A stretch of DNA of 64,000 bases from the NCBI RefSeq assembly GCF_019511525.1, contig NZ_JAEUAT010000009.1, positions 1 through 64,000 on the forward strand, given 5' to 3'. The position numbers were made by a program, and so were the translations under genes. Shown here one piece after another: positions 16,519 to 25,349 of this stretch. Source of the stretch: Rhizobium cauense (GTDB lineage Bacteria; Pseudomonadota; Alphaproteobacteria; Rhizobiales; Rhizobiaceae). The notes beneath the pieces are model-generated. The model saw only the letters and a list, made by a program, of their open reading frames with translations, was not told the origin of the DNA and did no database searches. Each line of letters begins with the position of its first letter. Positions within the stretch are counted from its first letter, which is position 1.

Positions 16519-17952
16519 ATGATGAATATCACCCGTCGAACCCTGACTTTGGCTGGCCTCAGCCTTCTCGCTGGAACCGCAATCTCTCCTGCCTATGCCG
16601 AATTCGGCGAAGGAGGATTGCAGCTCGGTGCGGACCTTGAGGATTTCTGGATTGCCACCGATGCTTACATCTATGGCTATCCGTTGGTGACCATGGAGAT
16701 GACACGCCGCATCATGACCAACGTGGCGGAACTCAAAGGCACCCGCGGCCCAATGGCACATATCATCAAGCTGCGGCAGTATCCGGATTCGTCCTTCAAG
16801 GATGTCACCGCGCCGAACGCAGATACGCTCTACACGACCGCCTGGCTTGATGTCGGCAAGGAGCCCTACGTGCTCAGCGTGCCCGACATGAAAGACCGGT
16901 ATTTCCTGCTGCCGATGCTCGATGGCTGGACAAACGTCTTTCAGGTGCCGGGCAAGCGGACGACGGGGACGGGCACGCAGACATATGCAATCACGGCCCC
17001 GGGCTGGAGTGGCAAGCTTCCCGACGGCGTCACGAAATATGAGTCCCCGACCAACATCGTCTGGCTGCTCGGCCGAATTTACTGCACAGGAACCCCCGAG
17101 GACTACGCCGAGGTCCACAAGCTGCAGGACGAGTTCAAGCTGGTCCCGCTCAGCGCCTATGGCAAAGACTACACGCCGCCTGCCGGCAGGGTCGATCCAT
17201 CGATCGACATGAAAACGGCGGTGCGCGACCAGGTGAACCGTCTGACAGCGGTCGAGTATTTCACGCTGCTAGCGGAGCTCATGAAGACCAACCCACCATC
17301 AGACGCAGATGCGCCCGCACTGGAACGGTTTGAGCGCATAGGATTGGTCGCGGGGAAGGATTTTGACGCCAGCAAGCTAAAGGCTGACTTCCAGAACCGG
17401 ATCCCGACGGTCGGGTTCGATCGGATCATGCTGCAGTTCAAGATCAACAGCCAGGTCAAGAATATCAACGGCTGGGCATTTACGACCAAGACCGGGCTCT
17501 ACGGCACCGACTATCTCATGCGGGCTCTCATCACGGCCATTGGTCTCGGTGCCAATCGTCCGCAGGACGCGGTCTATCCGACGTCTCAAAAGGACGCCCA
17601 CGATCGGGCCTATGACGGCGGGAAGAATTACGTCATCCACTTTGACAAGGGCAAAGCGCCACCGGTCTCCGGCTTCTGGTCGATCACCATGTATGACGAG
17701 AACTACTTCTTCGTCGCAAACCCCATCAATCGCTACTCCATCAGCCCCCGACAGGACCTGAAGTACAACGCCGATGGGTCGTTGGACCTTTTACTCCAGC
17801 ACGAGTCTCCGGGTGAAGACAAGGAGTCGAACTGGCTACCTGCACCGGCCGGTAAGTTCCTCCTGATGCTCAGAATGTATTGGCCGAACGAGAACGACCC
17901 TTCGATCATCGATGCGACCTGGACGATCCCACCCGTTGAGGTGCGCAGCTAG
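16519..17952 (+). CDS. DUF1254/DUF1214 exported protein
   Basis: The 477-residue product begins MMNITRRTLTLAGLSLLAGT, a signal with a twin-arginine-like TRRTLTL. The DUF1254 region follows (DAYIYGYPLVTMEMTRRIM, TAPNADTLYTTAWLDVGKEP, YFLLPMLDGWTNVF) and then the C-terminal DUF1214 region (PPVSGFWSITMYDENYFFV, NRYSISPRQDLKYNADGSLD, NWLPAPAGKFLLMLRMYWP). Length matches the family. These proteins are periplasmic or surface-associated and of unknown biochemical role. GGAGCTC precedes the start. It is the third gene of the probable operon starting at 15487. Confidence 0.9.
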   Translation: MMNITRRTLTLAGLSLLAGTAISPAYAEFGEGGLQLGADLEDFWIATDAYIYGYPLVTMEMTRRIMTNVAELKGTRGPMAHIIKLRQYPDSSFKDVTAPNADTLYTTAWLDVGKEPYVLSVPDMKDRYFLLPMLDGWTNVFQVPGKRTTGTGTQTYAITAPGWSGKLPDGVTKYESPTNIVWLLGRIYCTGTPEDYAEVHKLQDEFKLVPLSAYGKDYTPPAGRVDPSIDMKTAVRDQVNRLTAVEYFTLLAELMKTNPPSDADAPALERFERIGLVAGKDFDASKLKADFQNRIPTVGFDRIMLQFKINSQVKNINGWAFTTKTGLYGTDYLMRALITAIGLGANRPQDAVYPTSQKDAHDRAYDGGKNYVIHFDKGKAPPVSGFWSITMYDENYFFVANPINRYSISPRQDLKYNADGSLDLLLQHESPGEDKESNWLPAPAGKFLLMLRMYWPNENDPSIIDATWTIPPVEVRS

Positions 17953-18021
17953 TGCGTCCGGCCCGTCGTCCAACCGTGACGACGGGCCGTATCGTTCTCA
18001 CCATCCGAAGGAAAAACACCC

Positions 18022-18663
18022 ATGACCTTCAAAAGAACTGCATTGACGATTGCGGCCTTGGCGGGCTTTGCCCTATACGCCGGCGCCGGGCTTACACGGG
18101 ACGCGATTTCGGCTCCTGCTGCGAAGTCCATCGGCGCGCCAAGTAATCAGAAAACCGAACTGGTTCCCTCGCTGATCGTGATGAATTCCGGCGGTGCGAC
18201 ATTGAAGGGCGATACTCTCACCCTGACGAGCATTTCCGGCAACTCGATCCTGTTCGCCGATCGGCCGGTTCGCTCCGCCGGCCATGCATTGACCAAACAC
18301 CTGCTGGAAGAGTGGGCACAGGGCGGCAGCTTTGAAAAGGATCCACCGAACGCTACCATCTCGGTGCTCGACAGGGATGCGTCAGGCGTCGAAGACGCTG
18401 TCGTCGTGCTGAAGGAACCGAAGCTCGAAGGCACGAACCTGTCATTCAAGGTGGATGTGCTGGAGGGCGCTCTTTCCAACGCCGATGGCCCGGCATCGAT
18501 CTTTATCGACATCATTGGCATGCCGCGAACCCCGATGTCCTTCGCAGGTGTGGCACGCCGCACTGCATTTCGGGGAGCATGGTATGCCGGAGCAGCAGCG
18601 GGAGCGGCTGCTGCGTACGGCCGGCCCGCCTGTGGCTTCTATCCCTATCCTCCCTGCTACTAG
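18022..18663 (+). CDS. Secreted protein ending PYPPCY, intact paralogue of the broken gene at 4647-5461
   Basis: The 213-residue product has a signal-like N-terminus (MTFKRTALTIAALAGFALYA), a ~120-residue domain (LVPSLIVMNSGGATLKGDTL, ILFADRPVRSAGHALTKHLL, NATISVLDRDASGVEDAVV, LSFKVDVLEGALSNADGPAS), and an Ala/Gly-rich tail ending CGFYPYPPCY. The same segments occur in the broken gene near 5 kb, including FADRPVR.AGH and the last residues, though this copy lacks the long Gly/Phe repeat. AAGGAA precedes the ATG. Function unknown; co-located with DUF1254 and OmpA proteins, so probably envelope-related. Confidence 0.8.
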   Translation: MTFKRTALTIAALAGFALYAGAGLTRDAISAPAAKSIGAPSNQKTELVPSLIVMNSGGATLKGDTLTLTSISGNSILFADRPVRSAGHALTKHLLEEWAQGGSFEKDPPNATISVLDRDASGVEDAVVVLKEPKLEGTNLSFKVDVLEGALSNADGPASIFIDIIGMPRTPMSFAGVARRTAFRGAWYAGAAAGAAAAYGRPACGFYPYPPCY

Positions 18664-18678
18664 GGGCCCGAGACTTCA

Positions 18679-18903
18679 ATGCGCCTGAAATTCTGCACGA
18701 TGTCTTTGAGTGCGACGCTGTTGATCAACAGCGTCGCTTTTGCCGCCGATATGGCGCGCACGGTCACTGTCGACTGGGACGTTGCTGCACCCTAGGAGAG
18801 GCTTTCAGCTCTGGTCGGATATAATCGGTTTGATTTCGAGAACGACGGTTCGAATACAACGTCGTCCAACAGGCCTATCCTGGGATTGGTCGTTCATTTT
18901 TGG
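18679..18903 (+). pseudogene. Decayed outer-membrane barrel gene (signal peptide and last strand only)
   Basis: ATG 18679 gives MRLKFCTMSLSATLLINSVA followed by FAADMARTVTVDWDVAAP and a stop at 18793-18795. The next ~100 bases carry, across two frames, FDFENDG, EYNVVQQ and PILGLVVHF, which match the end of the barrel protein at 1458-2246 (YSNDGFVFDVVQQGPIIGVSFHF). The middle of the barrel is missing. This looks like an internal deletion plus frameshift in a second copy of that gene family, sitting beside the second copy of the PPCY gene. Confidence 0.6.
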
Positions 18904-18930
18904 TACTTAGCCACATGTGGGGGATTGGGT

Positions 18931-20244
18931 TTGGCTAATTTTCTCCAGGGCTCCGGCAGCGTCGCTCGATACTCGCGCGGCTTTTTTTGCGCAGCGATGA
19001 TCCTGCCATTGCTCTGCGCCTGCACCAGCCGCCCCACCGGTGTGCTCCAGCCCGTAGCAGCCAATGCTTCTGCAAGTCAGGTCGAGATGCTTGTTGCCAC
19101 GACCCGTGCGAAATCAAATAGTCCAGGCGAGATGTTCAGCGGCGAGCGTGCTCGTGCGGCGAACTATGCTGATATTACTGTATCCATTCCGCCGGCCAAG
19201 GTTCGAAAAGTAGGCGACGTTGCCTGGCCGCGACGGTTGCCGCCAAATCCGGCGACGGACTTTGCGACGCTAAAGGCCGAGAAAGTCGACCGCCACGCGG
19301 CAGAGCAATGGCTGAGCAGCCACGTCCGCAAAACCTCGGACGGTAGCGTTCTGGTCTTCATACACGGGTTCAATAATCAGTTTGACGATGCGGTCTTTCG
19401 TTTCGCGCAGATCGTGCATGATTCTGGCGCTCACAGCGTGCCGGTGCTCGCGACTTGGCCATCACGCGGCAAGCTGCTGGACTACGGCTATGACCGCGAA
19501 AGCACCAACTACACGAGAAACGCTGTAGAGAATCTGTTTCAATATCTCGCCCGCGATACCGAGGTGAAGGAAGTGTCGATCCTGGCCCACTCGATGGGCA
19601 ATTGGCTGGCGTTGGAATCCTTGCGGCAAATGGCCATTCGCAACGGAGGCCTTCCAGCCAAGTTCAAGAACGTCATGTTGGCGTCGCCGGATGTCGATGT
19701 CGACGTTTTCGGCTCCCAGATCGTCGACATGGGCAAGCAGCGGCCGCACTTCACGCTTTTCGTTTCCCGCGACGACCGCGCGCTCGCTCTCTCCCGCCGC
19801 GTCTGGGGCAACGTCCCCCGATTGGGAGCAATCAATCCTGATCAGTCACCTTATCAGGAGGAATTGGAAGCGAACAAGGTCACCGTTATCGATCTGACCA
19901 AGCTCAAGGAGGGCGACAGCCTTCACCACACAAAGTTCGCCGAGTCGCCCGAGATCGTGCAACTGATCGGCAAACGCCTGTCAGACGGACAAACCTTGAC
20001 CGATAATAGGCTGGGGCTTGGCGACGATATCGTGGTGGCTACGACCGGCGCTGCACAGACCGTTGGAACCGCTGCTGGTTTGATCGTCTCTGCCCCAATT
20101 GCCATCGTCGATCAGAACACCAGGCAGAACTACAGGCACTATGCCGAAACGCTTGTCGCGTCTGGCAGTGAATCCAAGCCGCCCATGGCGAAAAGCAGGT
20201 GTGAAACCGGGAGCCAGGCAGAAGCCAAAAACTGTAATCGGTAG
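18931..20244 (+). CDS. Alpha/beta-hydrolase (DUF900-type) lipoprotein
   Basis: From the TTG at 18931 the product is about 437 residues with a basic n-region, a hydrophobic stretch and the lipobox-like LLCAC (GFFCAAMILPLLCAC), suggesting a lipid-anchored protein. The hydrolase domain has SVLVFIHGFNNQFDDAVFRF, the nucleophile elbow SILAHSMGNWLALESL (G/A-H-S-M-G), and FTLFVSRDDRALALSR near the acid residue. These are typical of DUF900 esterase-like proteins. The C-terminal ~70 residues are Ala/Ser-rich. The start is uncertain: the frame is open through the neighbouring pseudogene, and an ATG at 18997 would give a very short leader. Substrate unknown. Confidence 0.8.
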   Translation: MANFLQGSGSVARYSRGFFCAAMILPLLCACTSRPTGVLQPVAANASASQVEMLVATTRAKSNSPGEMFSGERARAANYADITVSIPPAKVRKVGDVAWPRRLPPNPATDFATLKAEKVDRHAAEQWLSSHVRKTSDGSVLVFIHGFNNQFDDAVFRFAQIVHDSGAHSVPVLATWPSRGKLLDYGYDRESTNYTRNAVENLFQYLARDTEVKEVSILAHSMGNWLALESLRQMAIRNGGLPAKFKNVMLASPDVDVDVFGSQIVDMGKQRPHFTLFVSRDDRALALSRRVWGNVPRLGAINPDQSPYQEELEANKVTVIDLTKLKEGDSLHHTKFAESPEIVQLIGKRLSDGQTLTDNRLGLGDDIVVATTGAAQTVGTAAGLIVSAPIAIVDQNTRQNYRHYAETLVASGSESKPPMAKSRCETGSQAEAKNCNR

Positions 20245-20416
20245 GCTGTAGCAACAGGCTTGCGCTTGGATGACAACCTCATCCCTTCTGTCCTTGGTAA
20301 GTGGCTTGGCGATAGTCTGTGACGACGCCGTTCATTCAGGCCAGGTGAACAACACGACTGAGCGGACGAGGATAATCTCGTGATCAACCGTTCAAGGTCC
20401 GCTCAAGATTGGAGAT

Positions 20417-20854
20417 ATGATGCTGACCGACGTTACAACCGCTGAACAGATCTCTCGCGTGATTTCGCAAGCGACCGCCCCGGCTTTTCTTTTGGGTGCG
20501 GTCGCAGCATTCATCTCGGTTCTGATCACACGCATGAACCGGATTGCGGATCGCAGCAATGCTCTGAGCGCCTTTCCAGAGGGCGACATGAGCCGGAGCC
20601 ACCTTCAGGTTGTTCTTCCACGATTGAAACGGCGCGCGAGGTTGCTCAATAAGGCGATCGAGTTTGCCGTGATAAGCGGAATATGTACGACCGCACTTGT
20701 CATATTGGCTTTTGCCAGCTCTCTTCTCAACCTCAAGCATGAATACGGGGCGGCGGTTATGTTCTCAGTCGCACTCCTGTTCTTCGCCGCCTCCCTGGTG
20801 ACGTTGCTGTTGGAGGTGCGCGCCGCGCTTCATGACCTCGATTTCTATGTGTAG
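20417..20854 (+). CDS. DUF2721 integral membrane protein
   Basis: The 145-residue product has an N-terminal helix (APAFLLGAVAAFISVLITRM), a short charged loop with RMNRIADRSNAL and LPRLKRRARLLNKAIEFAVI, and two further membrane helices (GICTTALVILAFASSLL, AAVMFSVALLFFAASLVTLLL), matching DUF2721 proteins. GGAG precedes the start. It is the last gene of the ordered part before the relic-rich stretch. Confidence 0.8.
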   Translation: MMLTDVTTAEQISRVISQATAPAFLLGAVAAFISVLITRMNRIADRSNALSAFPEGDMSRSHLQVVLPRLKRRARLLNKAIEFAVISGICTTALVILAFASSLLNLKHEYGAAVMFSVALLFFAASLVTLLLEVRAALHDLDFYV

Positions 20855-20979
20855 GTGACGTCGACAGGATAGAACCAAACGATATCACGATGAGCTTTTT
20901 GCCTTTCTCGAACTCATCCCCACCAACCCAAGAATGGCGCGCGACGCAGTAAGATTTCTCCTCCTGTAAGGATCTATCC

Positions 20980-21096
20980 GTGGCCCACCTTGTGGTGTAC
21001 CGCATCATCGAAGACGGGAGCATGTTCGTGATCCGTATCCGCCAGGGCCATGAAGATTGGGGGGAGGCTCTTTCTGATCAAGAGCGACAAGAATAA
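20980..21096 (+). pseudogene. ParE-type toxin, C-terminal remnant
   Basis: The frame reads VAHLVVYRIIEDGSMFVIRI, then RQGHEDWGE..., and stops at 21094-21096. The pattern V.YR....G...V.RI.HG..DW is the C-terminus of RelE/ParE toxins. No N-terminal part and no antitoxin are adjacent. Confidence 0.6.
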
Positions 21097-21223
21097 GGCT
21101 GATGACTTCACCCCAAGGCAGCCGTCAGCATGTAGTATTCTGTGTCCCGAGGTGACCATGTCCTCCATCAAGCTCCCGATCTTGCATCCTAACGCCTACG
21201 ACCCCTTCGAAGACGAGGCCAGG

Positions 21224-21478
21224 AGGTTGGAATCCACTTCAGCCGCCTGTCGTCAATGCGGTACAGTTCGAAGCACATGGACCGGCCGTCGTACCGTGTA
21301 CGGAATTTCTGGCAGAGCAGGTCGGTCTCGATCCACCACCTGCCGGTATCCAAGGGTTTGGTGAAGCGGCCAAGACCGAGGGTTTCGCCGCTGCCGTCGA
21401 CGCGGCCGTTCCTGCGATAATTCAGCGGGAACTGCCGCCAAATGGGACGGCAAGGAATATCCGGCGACCGACAATATC
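21224..21478 (-). pseudogene. DUF995-like secreted protein, C-terminal half
   Basis: Read on the minus strand, FPLNYRRNGRVDGSGETLGL continues as GRFTKPLDTGRWWIETDLLC and MCFELYRIDDRRLKWI, resembling DUF995-type proteins. The N-terminal half, with a signal peptide and the overlapping FPLNYRRNGRVDGSGEALGL, lies 13 kb away at 34193-34400. The two halves share about 108 bp, so one ancestral gene was split by a rearrangement. Here the gene lacks its start and its last residues. Confidence 0.6.
21371..21478. repeat. 108-bp repeat, copy A (copy B at 34200-34307)
   Basis: Direct repeat in the same orientation, with two mismatches (ggtttcgcc versus ggcctcgcc) and one single-base gap against 34200-34307. 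It encodes the shared middle of the split DUF995-like gene. It abuts the oxidoreductase 3' copy at 21480. Confidence 0.85.
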
Positions 21479-21479
21479 G

Positions 21480-22103
21480 GCGGGCAAGACGGTCACCGCC
21501 TTCCGCATCTCCTATGTCGGTGAGCAGGGCTGGGAACTGCACATGAAGTACGAGGATGGTCTCGCCGTCTGGGACGCGCTACGCGCCACCGGCGTCATGG
21601 CCTTCGGCGTCGAGACCTACGCCAACTCGCGCCGCATGGAAAAGTCTCTACGCTTGCAGAACGGCGACCTGCTCACCCAGTACAATCTGCTGGAAGCCGA
21701 CCTCGCCCGCCCGAAGGTCAAGGAAGCCGATTTCCGTGGCAAGGCCAAGCACTTGGAGTACAAGGCCCGCGAACACCAGCCGGCAATGCTCTGCACGCTT
21801 GTCATGACCGAGAACACCGACCGCAAGGGCGTCAAGCGCTACCCCGTCGGCTCCATGCCGGTCATGGACCCGGAAACCGGCAAGACCTTGGTCGACAGCC
21901 TCGGCCGCATCTCCTACACGACCTCGGTCGCCTACGGCCCGACGGTCGGCAAGAACATCGCGCTCGCCTACCTCCCGCAGGAATACTGCCAGGTCGGCCG
22001 CAAGCTGGATGTCGAGTATTTCGCCGAGACCTATCCGGTTGAAGTCATCAGCGTCGGCTACAAGCCGATCTACGACCCCGAGAACCTGAAGCCTCGTACG
22101 TGA
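21480..22103 (+). pseudogene. 3' fragment copy of the GcvT-type oxidoreductase gene
   Basis: The 624 bp match 37062-37685 without gaps, with about six substitutions. They encode the last 207 residues (AGKTVTAFRISYVGEQGWEL onwards, to the same stop). Similarity continues past the stop to 22121 with one single-base gap. There is no start or ribosome binding site, so no working enzyme is expected, although an in-frame ATG at 21543 leaves an open frame of 186 codons. The near-identity points to a recent duplication or recombination. Confidence 0.9.
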
Positions 22104-22121
22104 TTGCGAGCCGCCTCGCGG

Positions 22122-22490
22122 AAGCGGAAGGACGTCAGGCCGACGAGATTGACCATTTCGTAGGGATCGTTGTCCAGATCGTAAAGATACGCTTCCTTGT
22201 AAACGTCGGCGCGTGCCTCGTCCTTATCGTATGCCGCGGTCACGCCGTACTTCCACCGATGAGTTCGAAGTGCCCGGCCTGTTTCCGTTTGGATATCTGG
22301 AAGAAGATGTCGTCCCGCCATTGTGCTCGGCGGTCGCGGATAACAGGCCGGATCGATTTCCCGGTCATCACTTCCGGCACCTGAAGGCCTGCCGCATCAA
22401 TGAGCGTTGGCGCAACGTCGATCGTCGTCAATATATTCAGCTGGTTAGGGCTTTGAGGCGGTGGGTCGACGGTTCGGATCCCATTAAGAG
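22122..22490 (-). pseudogene. Sulfatase, C-terminal remnant
   Basis: Minus-strand frames give LNILTTIDVAPTLIDAAGLQ, VPEVMTGKSIRPVIRD, RAQWRDDIFFQIS and, after a frameshift near 22290, TETGRALRTHRWKYGVTAAY and YKEAYLYDLDNDPYEMVNLV. These are conserved C-terminal blocks of sulfatases. The N-terminal part with the active-site Cys is missing, and the C-terminus runs into the oxidoreductase copy at 22121. It is not a copy of the sulfatase at 6617-8287. Confidence 0.75.
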
Positions 22491-23375
22491 CATAAATACA
22501 CCCCGTTTTTTGCGTGAGTAGTAAACGGGTGCGTGCGTTTGTGAAGCCAACGGCAGCCGTCCTGGGATTTTCGGTTGGCGGACCATAAACATCTGCCGAC
22601 GACAAGATGATTGCAGCGCTAAGTCGCCTGACTCTGTTGCTGCGCCGCAAAATTATTCCCTGACCACAATTAGTGTCGGCAAGATCTGGTTTGTCTACGT
22701 TTCATGGACAATAATCTCGTGCGAAATTGTGCCAATACCCATTGTCAGCACGCAAGGGGCCGAACTCGAGGCTCGCTTGGAAGGGCTGGATATCGTCCAC
22801 CTGCTTCTAAGCCAGTGGGGTCATCTGCACACCACCGCCGAGTAATTTCTTGGGCGGCCACATACCTCGGCTGATGGCAATACGGTGGTGTTTGCCGGCC
22901 AGGAAAACCGCAGCAACATGCTCGGCCATATCCATCTCCACGGGATGCGCAGGAAGATCCTACCCTGGTGTACTCCGGGCGCCGAAGAGGCCGAGTTTGG
23001 CAGCGGAATGGAGACTACGGCGTCCTATTGGACAGACGAGTGCGTCGGTGGTCATCTTTCTCTAAACGGTGAATTTCGCATTAACTGCCAAATCGGACCA
23101 GCGAATCTTAATTAAGTGCCCGCTCTGAACCAAAGTGCCGCGCCATCTTGTTAGAACTTAGAACTATTGGATGCGGAGTCTTCCGATTAAAATGCAGAAC
23201 GACAGACGCGTCGCGAATGTCGCTCCTCTCCAAGCCGCACGGTCCCGAAGATCTGAAGCGAGCCATGTAAGCCGTCAGCCGTCCGGAATAGTCATAGGTC
23301 ACGGACCGTACGTTCTCGTACAGGAACTGCCTTCAAGGCCCTTCGTTCTTTGATCTCATGCACCGGGGATGCTGA
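22491..23375. other. Relic-rich stretch, no intact gene; possible TolB-like propeller remnant
   Basis: At about 22880-23115 the plus strand reads DGNTVVFAGQENRSNMLGHI and RKILPWCTPGAEEAEF, the look of one blade of a TolB/PD40 beta-propeller protein, with no start and an abrupt end. The rest shows only short frames. I see no terminator, RNA gene or repeat here. Confidence 0.35.
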
Positions 23376-23612
23376 ATGAGCGAATGGTGGCAACTGGCCG
23401 CGATCTACCAGATCTTCCCAAGATCTTTCCAGGATTGCGACGGCGACGGCGACGGCGAAGGAATTATCAGTCGCTTGGACTACCTCACCTGGCTCGGCAC
23501 CGATGCCATAAGGCTTCGCCCCGTTTACGAGTCGCCGCTGCTCGACGGTGGATATGACGTCTCTGACTTCCGGAATATCGATCCGGTATTCGGAACACTC
23601 GCCGACTTCGAC
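23376..23612 (+). pseudogene. GH13 alpha-glucosidase, N-terminal fragment
   Basis: ATG 23376 begins MSEWWQLAAIYQIFPRSFQD, the standard start of GH13 oligo-1,6-/alpha-glucosidases, followed by IISRLDYLTWLGTDAI, YESPLLDGGYDVSDFRNIDP and VFGTLADFDD. Homology ends near 23612, at about 80 of an expected ~540 residues; the catalytic residues are absent. The usual W.SP motif has decayed to RLRP and the NGDGIGD calcium-loop region is altered to a GACGGC-repeat stretch, further signs of decay. Confidence 0.75.
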
Positions 23613-23884
23613 GATGTCTGCCTAGCGAGCCCGGCAGGTCCGGACTGCGCTCTTTCAGGAGAATGGGAAACCGGAAGCCGAATGCCACTCTGCGACCGAA
23701 GCCAACGCATCAGGTCACGCATGGGAAAATGGTTCAGAGCCGAAGGACAGCAAAGCAATCTGTCCAGCGGAAGCAAGAGATTTGATCGATCGGCGCCAAT
23801 GCCGGTCAGAACGAAACGGAACTCAGGGAAAAGCCGGCAAATAGCGGTGCTTTGCCCCTCGTGTTCTTTCATTGGAGAACAGAT

Positions 23885-24658
23885 ATGACGAAAGTCGCGC
23901 TGGTGACAGGAGCTGGATCGGGCATTGGCAAGGCGGCTGCGGTTCTCCTCGCCTCCCGCGGATATACGGTTGGCGTCCTTGGCCATACGGAGGTTGAAAT
24001 CGCCGTGACGACAGAAGAAATCAGGGCGCGCGGCGGCAAAGCAGTCTTGCTGCAGGCTGACATCTCCGACGAGAACGATATGAGAAAGGCCGTCGACGAT
24101 CTCGTTGAACAAGCCGGCCGACTTGATGTCGTTGTCGCCAATGCCGGCATCAATGGCGTGTGGGCGCCGATCGATGATCTGACGCTGGAGGAATGGAACC
24201 GTACCATCGCAATCAACCTCACCGGCACGTTTGTCACGATCCGCACAACCGTGCCGCATCTAAAGCGAGCCGGTGGCGGCGCCATCGTCGTCGTGTCCTC
24301 GATCAATGGGACGCGAACATTCACGACGCCGGGCGCGACCGCCTATACTGCAACTAAAGCCGGGCAAGTGGCAATGGTGCAGCAGCTCGCGCTCGAACTG
24401 GCACGCCATCATATCAGGATCAACGCCGTCTGCCCGGGCGAGATCGAGACAAACATCGGGGCCAACACCGACCTTCGAAAGGAGGAAGAGACTGCAATCC
24501 CCGTCGTCTGGCCCGAGGGACAGGTGCCGATCACCGATGGCAAGCCCGGCCGGAGCAGAGACGTGGCATCGGTCATAGCCTTTCTTGCCTCCGACGACGC
24601 CGGCCACATGACCGGGTCGCCCGTCTGGGTCGATGGCGGCCAGGGCCTTCTTCGATGA
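23885..24658 (+). CDS. Short-chain dehydrogenase/reductase
   Basis: The 257-residue product has the SDR cofactor motif ALVTGAGSGIGKAAAVL, NAG in VVVANAGING, the catalytic Ser in VVVSSINGTRTF, and Tyr/Lys in AYTATKAGQVAM. The C-terminus is DDAGHMTGSPVWVDGGQGL, typical of classical SDRs. It should oxidise or reduce an alcohol/ketone with NAD(P). ATG 23885 follows GGAGAACAG. Its stop overlaps the start of the glutathione-transferase gene (ATGA), so the two were one operon. The substrate cannot be inferred. Confidence 0.9.
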   Translation: MTKVALVTGAGSGIGKAAAVLLASRGYTVGVLGHTEVEIAVTTEEIRARGGKAVLLQADISDENDMRKAVDDLVEQAGRLDVVVANAGINGVWAPIDDLTLEEWNRTIAINLTGTFVTIRTTVPHLKRAGGGAIVVVSSINGTRTFTTPGATAYTATKAGQVAMVQQLALELARHHIRINAVCPGEIETNIGANTDLRKEEETAIPVVWPEGQVPITDGKPGRSRDVASVIAFLASDDAGHMTGSPVWVDGGQGLLR

Positions 24659-25336
24659 CAGACAACACCCACCCAGCAAGGCGGTCACGTCCGCCGCTGA
24701 TCGTTCATCATCTTGAAAACAGTCGATCCCACCGTGTTCTCTGGCTGCTTGAAGAACTGGGGCTGGCCTATGACGTCCAACTGTACAAGCGGCAGAAGTC
24801 GATGGCTGCGCCACCGGAGTTGAAGGACGTCCATCCGCTTGGAAGGTCCCCGGTGCTGGAAGATGAGTTGAACGGCAGACGGACCCTGCTGATCGAGACA
24901 GGCGCAATCTGCGAATATCTTGTCAAGAAAGCGGAAGGTCGCCTCGGCGAGCCCGCGACATCGGAGGGAGCCATCCTTCATCGTCAATGCATGCATTATG
25001 CCGAGGGGTCGGTCATGCCGGTGCTTCGCGATGTTGGTGGCGCGCAGGATCCCATTCCTGGGCCGACTAGCGGTGACGCGGCTCAGGCCGATGCTGGACG
25101 TGCACCTAGACTTCATCGAGCAGGAACTGCGGGCGAGGCCATGGTTTGCGGGAGAGGATTTTACCGCTGCAGACATCATGATGAGCTTTCCGCTGAAAGC
25201 AGTTCGCTCCCGCAGCGGCCTCAGATCCGGTCGAACCGCAACCACGCGCTGGCTCAACGTCATTGCCGAGCGCGCTGCCTATCGTCGGGCACTGGCCAAG
25301 GGCGGGCAGTACACGTTCGCTGGTCGTGACAAGTAG
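24655..25336 (+). pseudogene. Glutathione S-transferase, frameshifted
   Basis: The first frame carries the thioredoxin-like N-domain (LIVHHLENSRSHRVLWLLEE, HPLGRSPVLEDE, LIETGAICEYLVKKA). At about 25045 the sequence moves to the +1 frame: VARRIPFLGRLAVTRLRPML, FIEQELRARPWFAGEDFTAA and DIMMSFPL, the helical C-domain, ending at 25334-25336. One inserted base explains the break. With it, the product would lose the C-domain. A sequencing error is the alternative, since both halves are otherwise well preserved. Confidence 0.8.
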
Positions 25337-25349
25337 AAAAGGAGGCCTC

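Noticed and set aside
21158..21364. Plus-strand frame MSSIKLPILHPNAYDPFEDE
   Set aside because: Protein-like start with AGGTG upstream, but it becomes Arg/Ser-rich over the antisense DUF995 remnant; no family seen.
23430..23460. GACGGC repeats as a phase-variable microsatellite
   Set aside because: Only about three units, within an already truncated glucosidase fragment; a normal Asp-Gly calcium-loop region can look like this.
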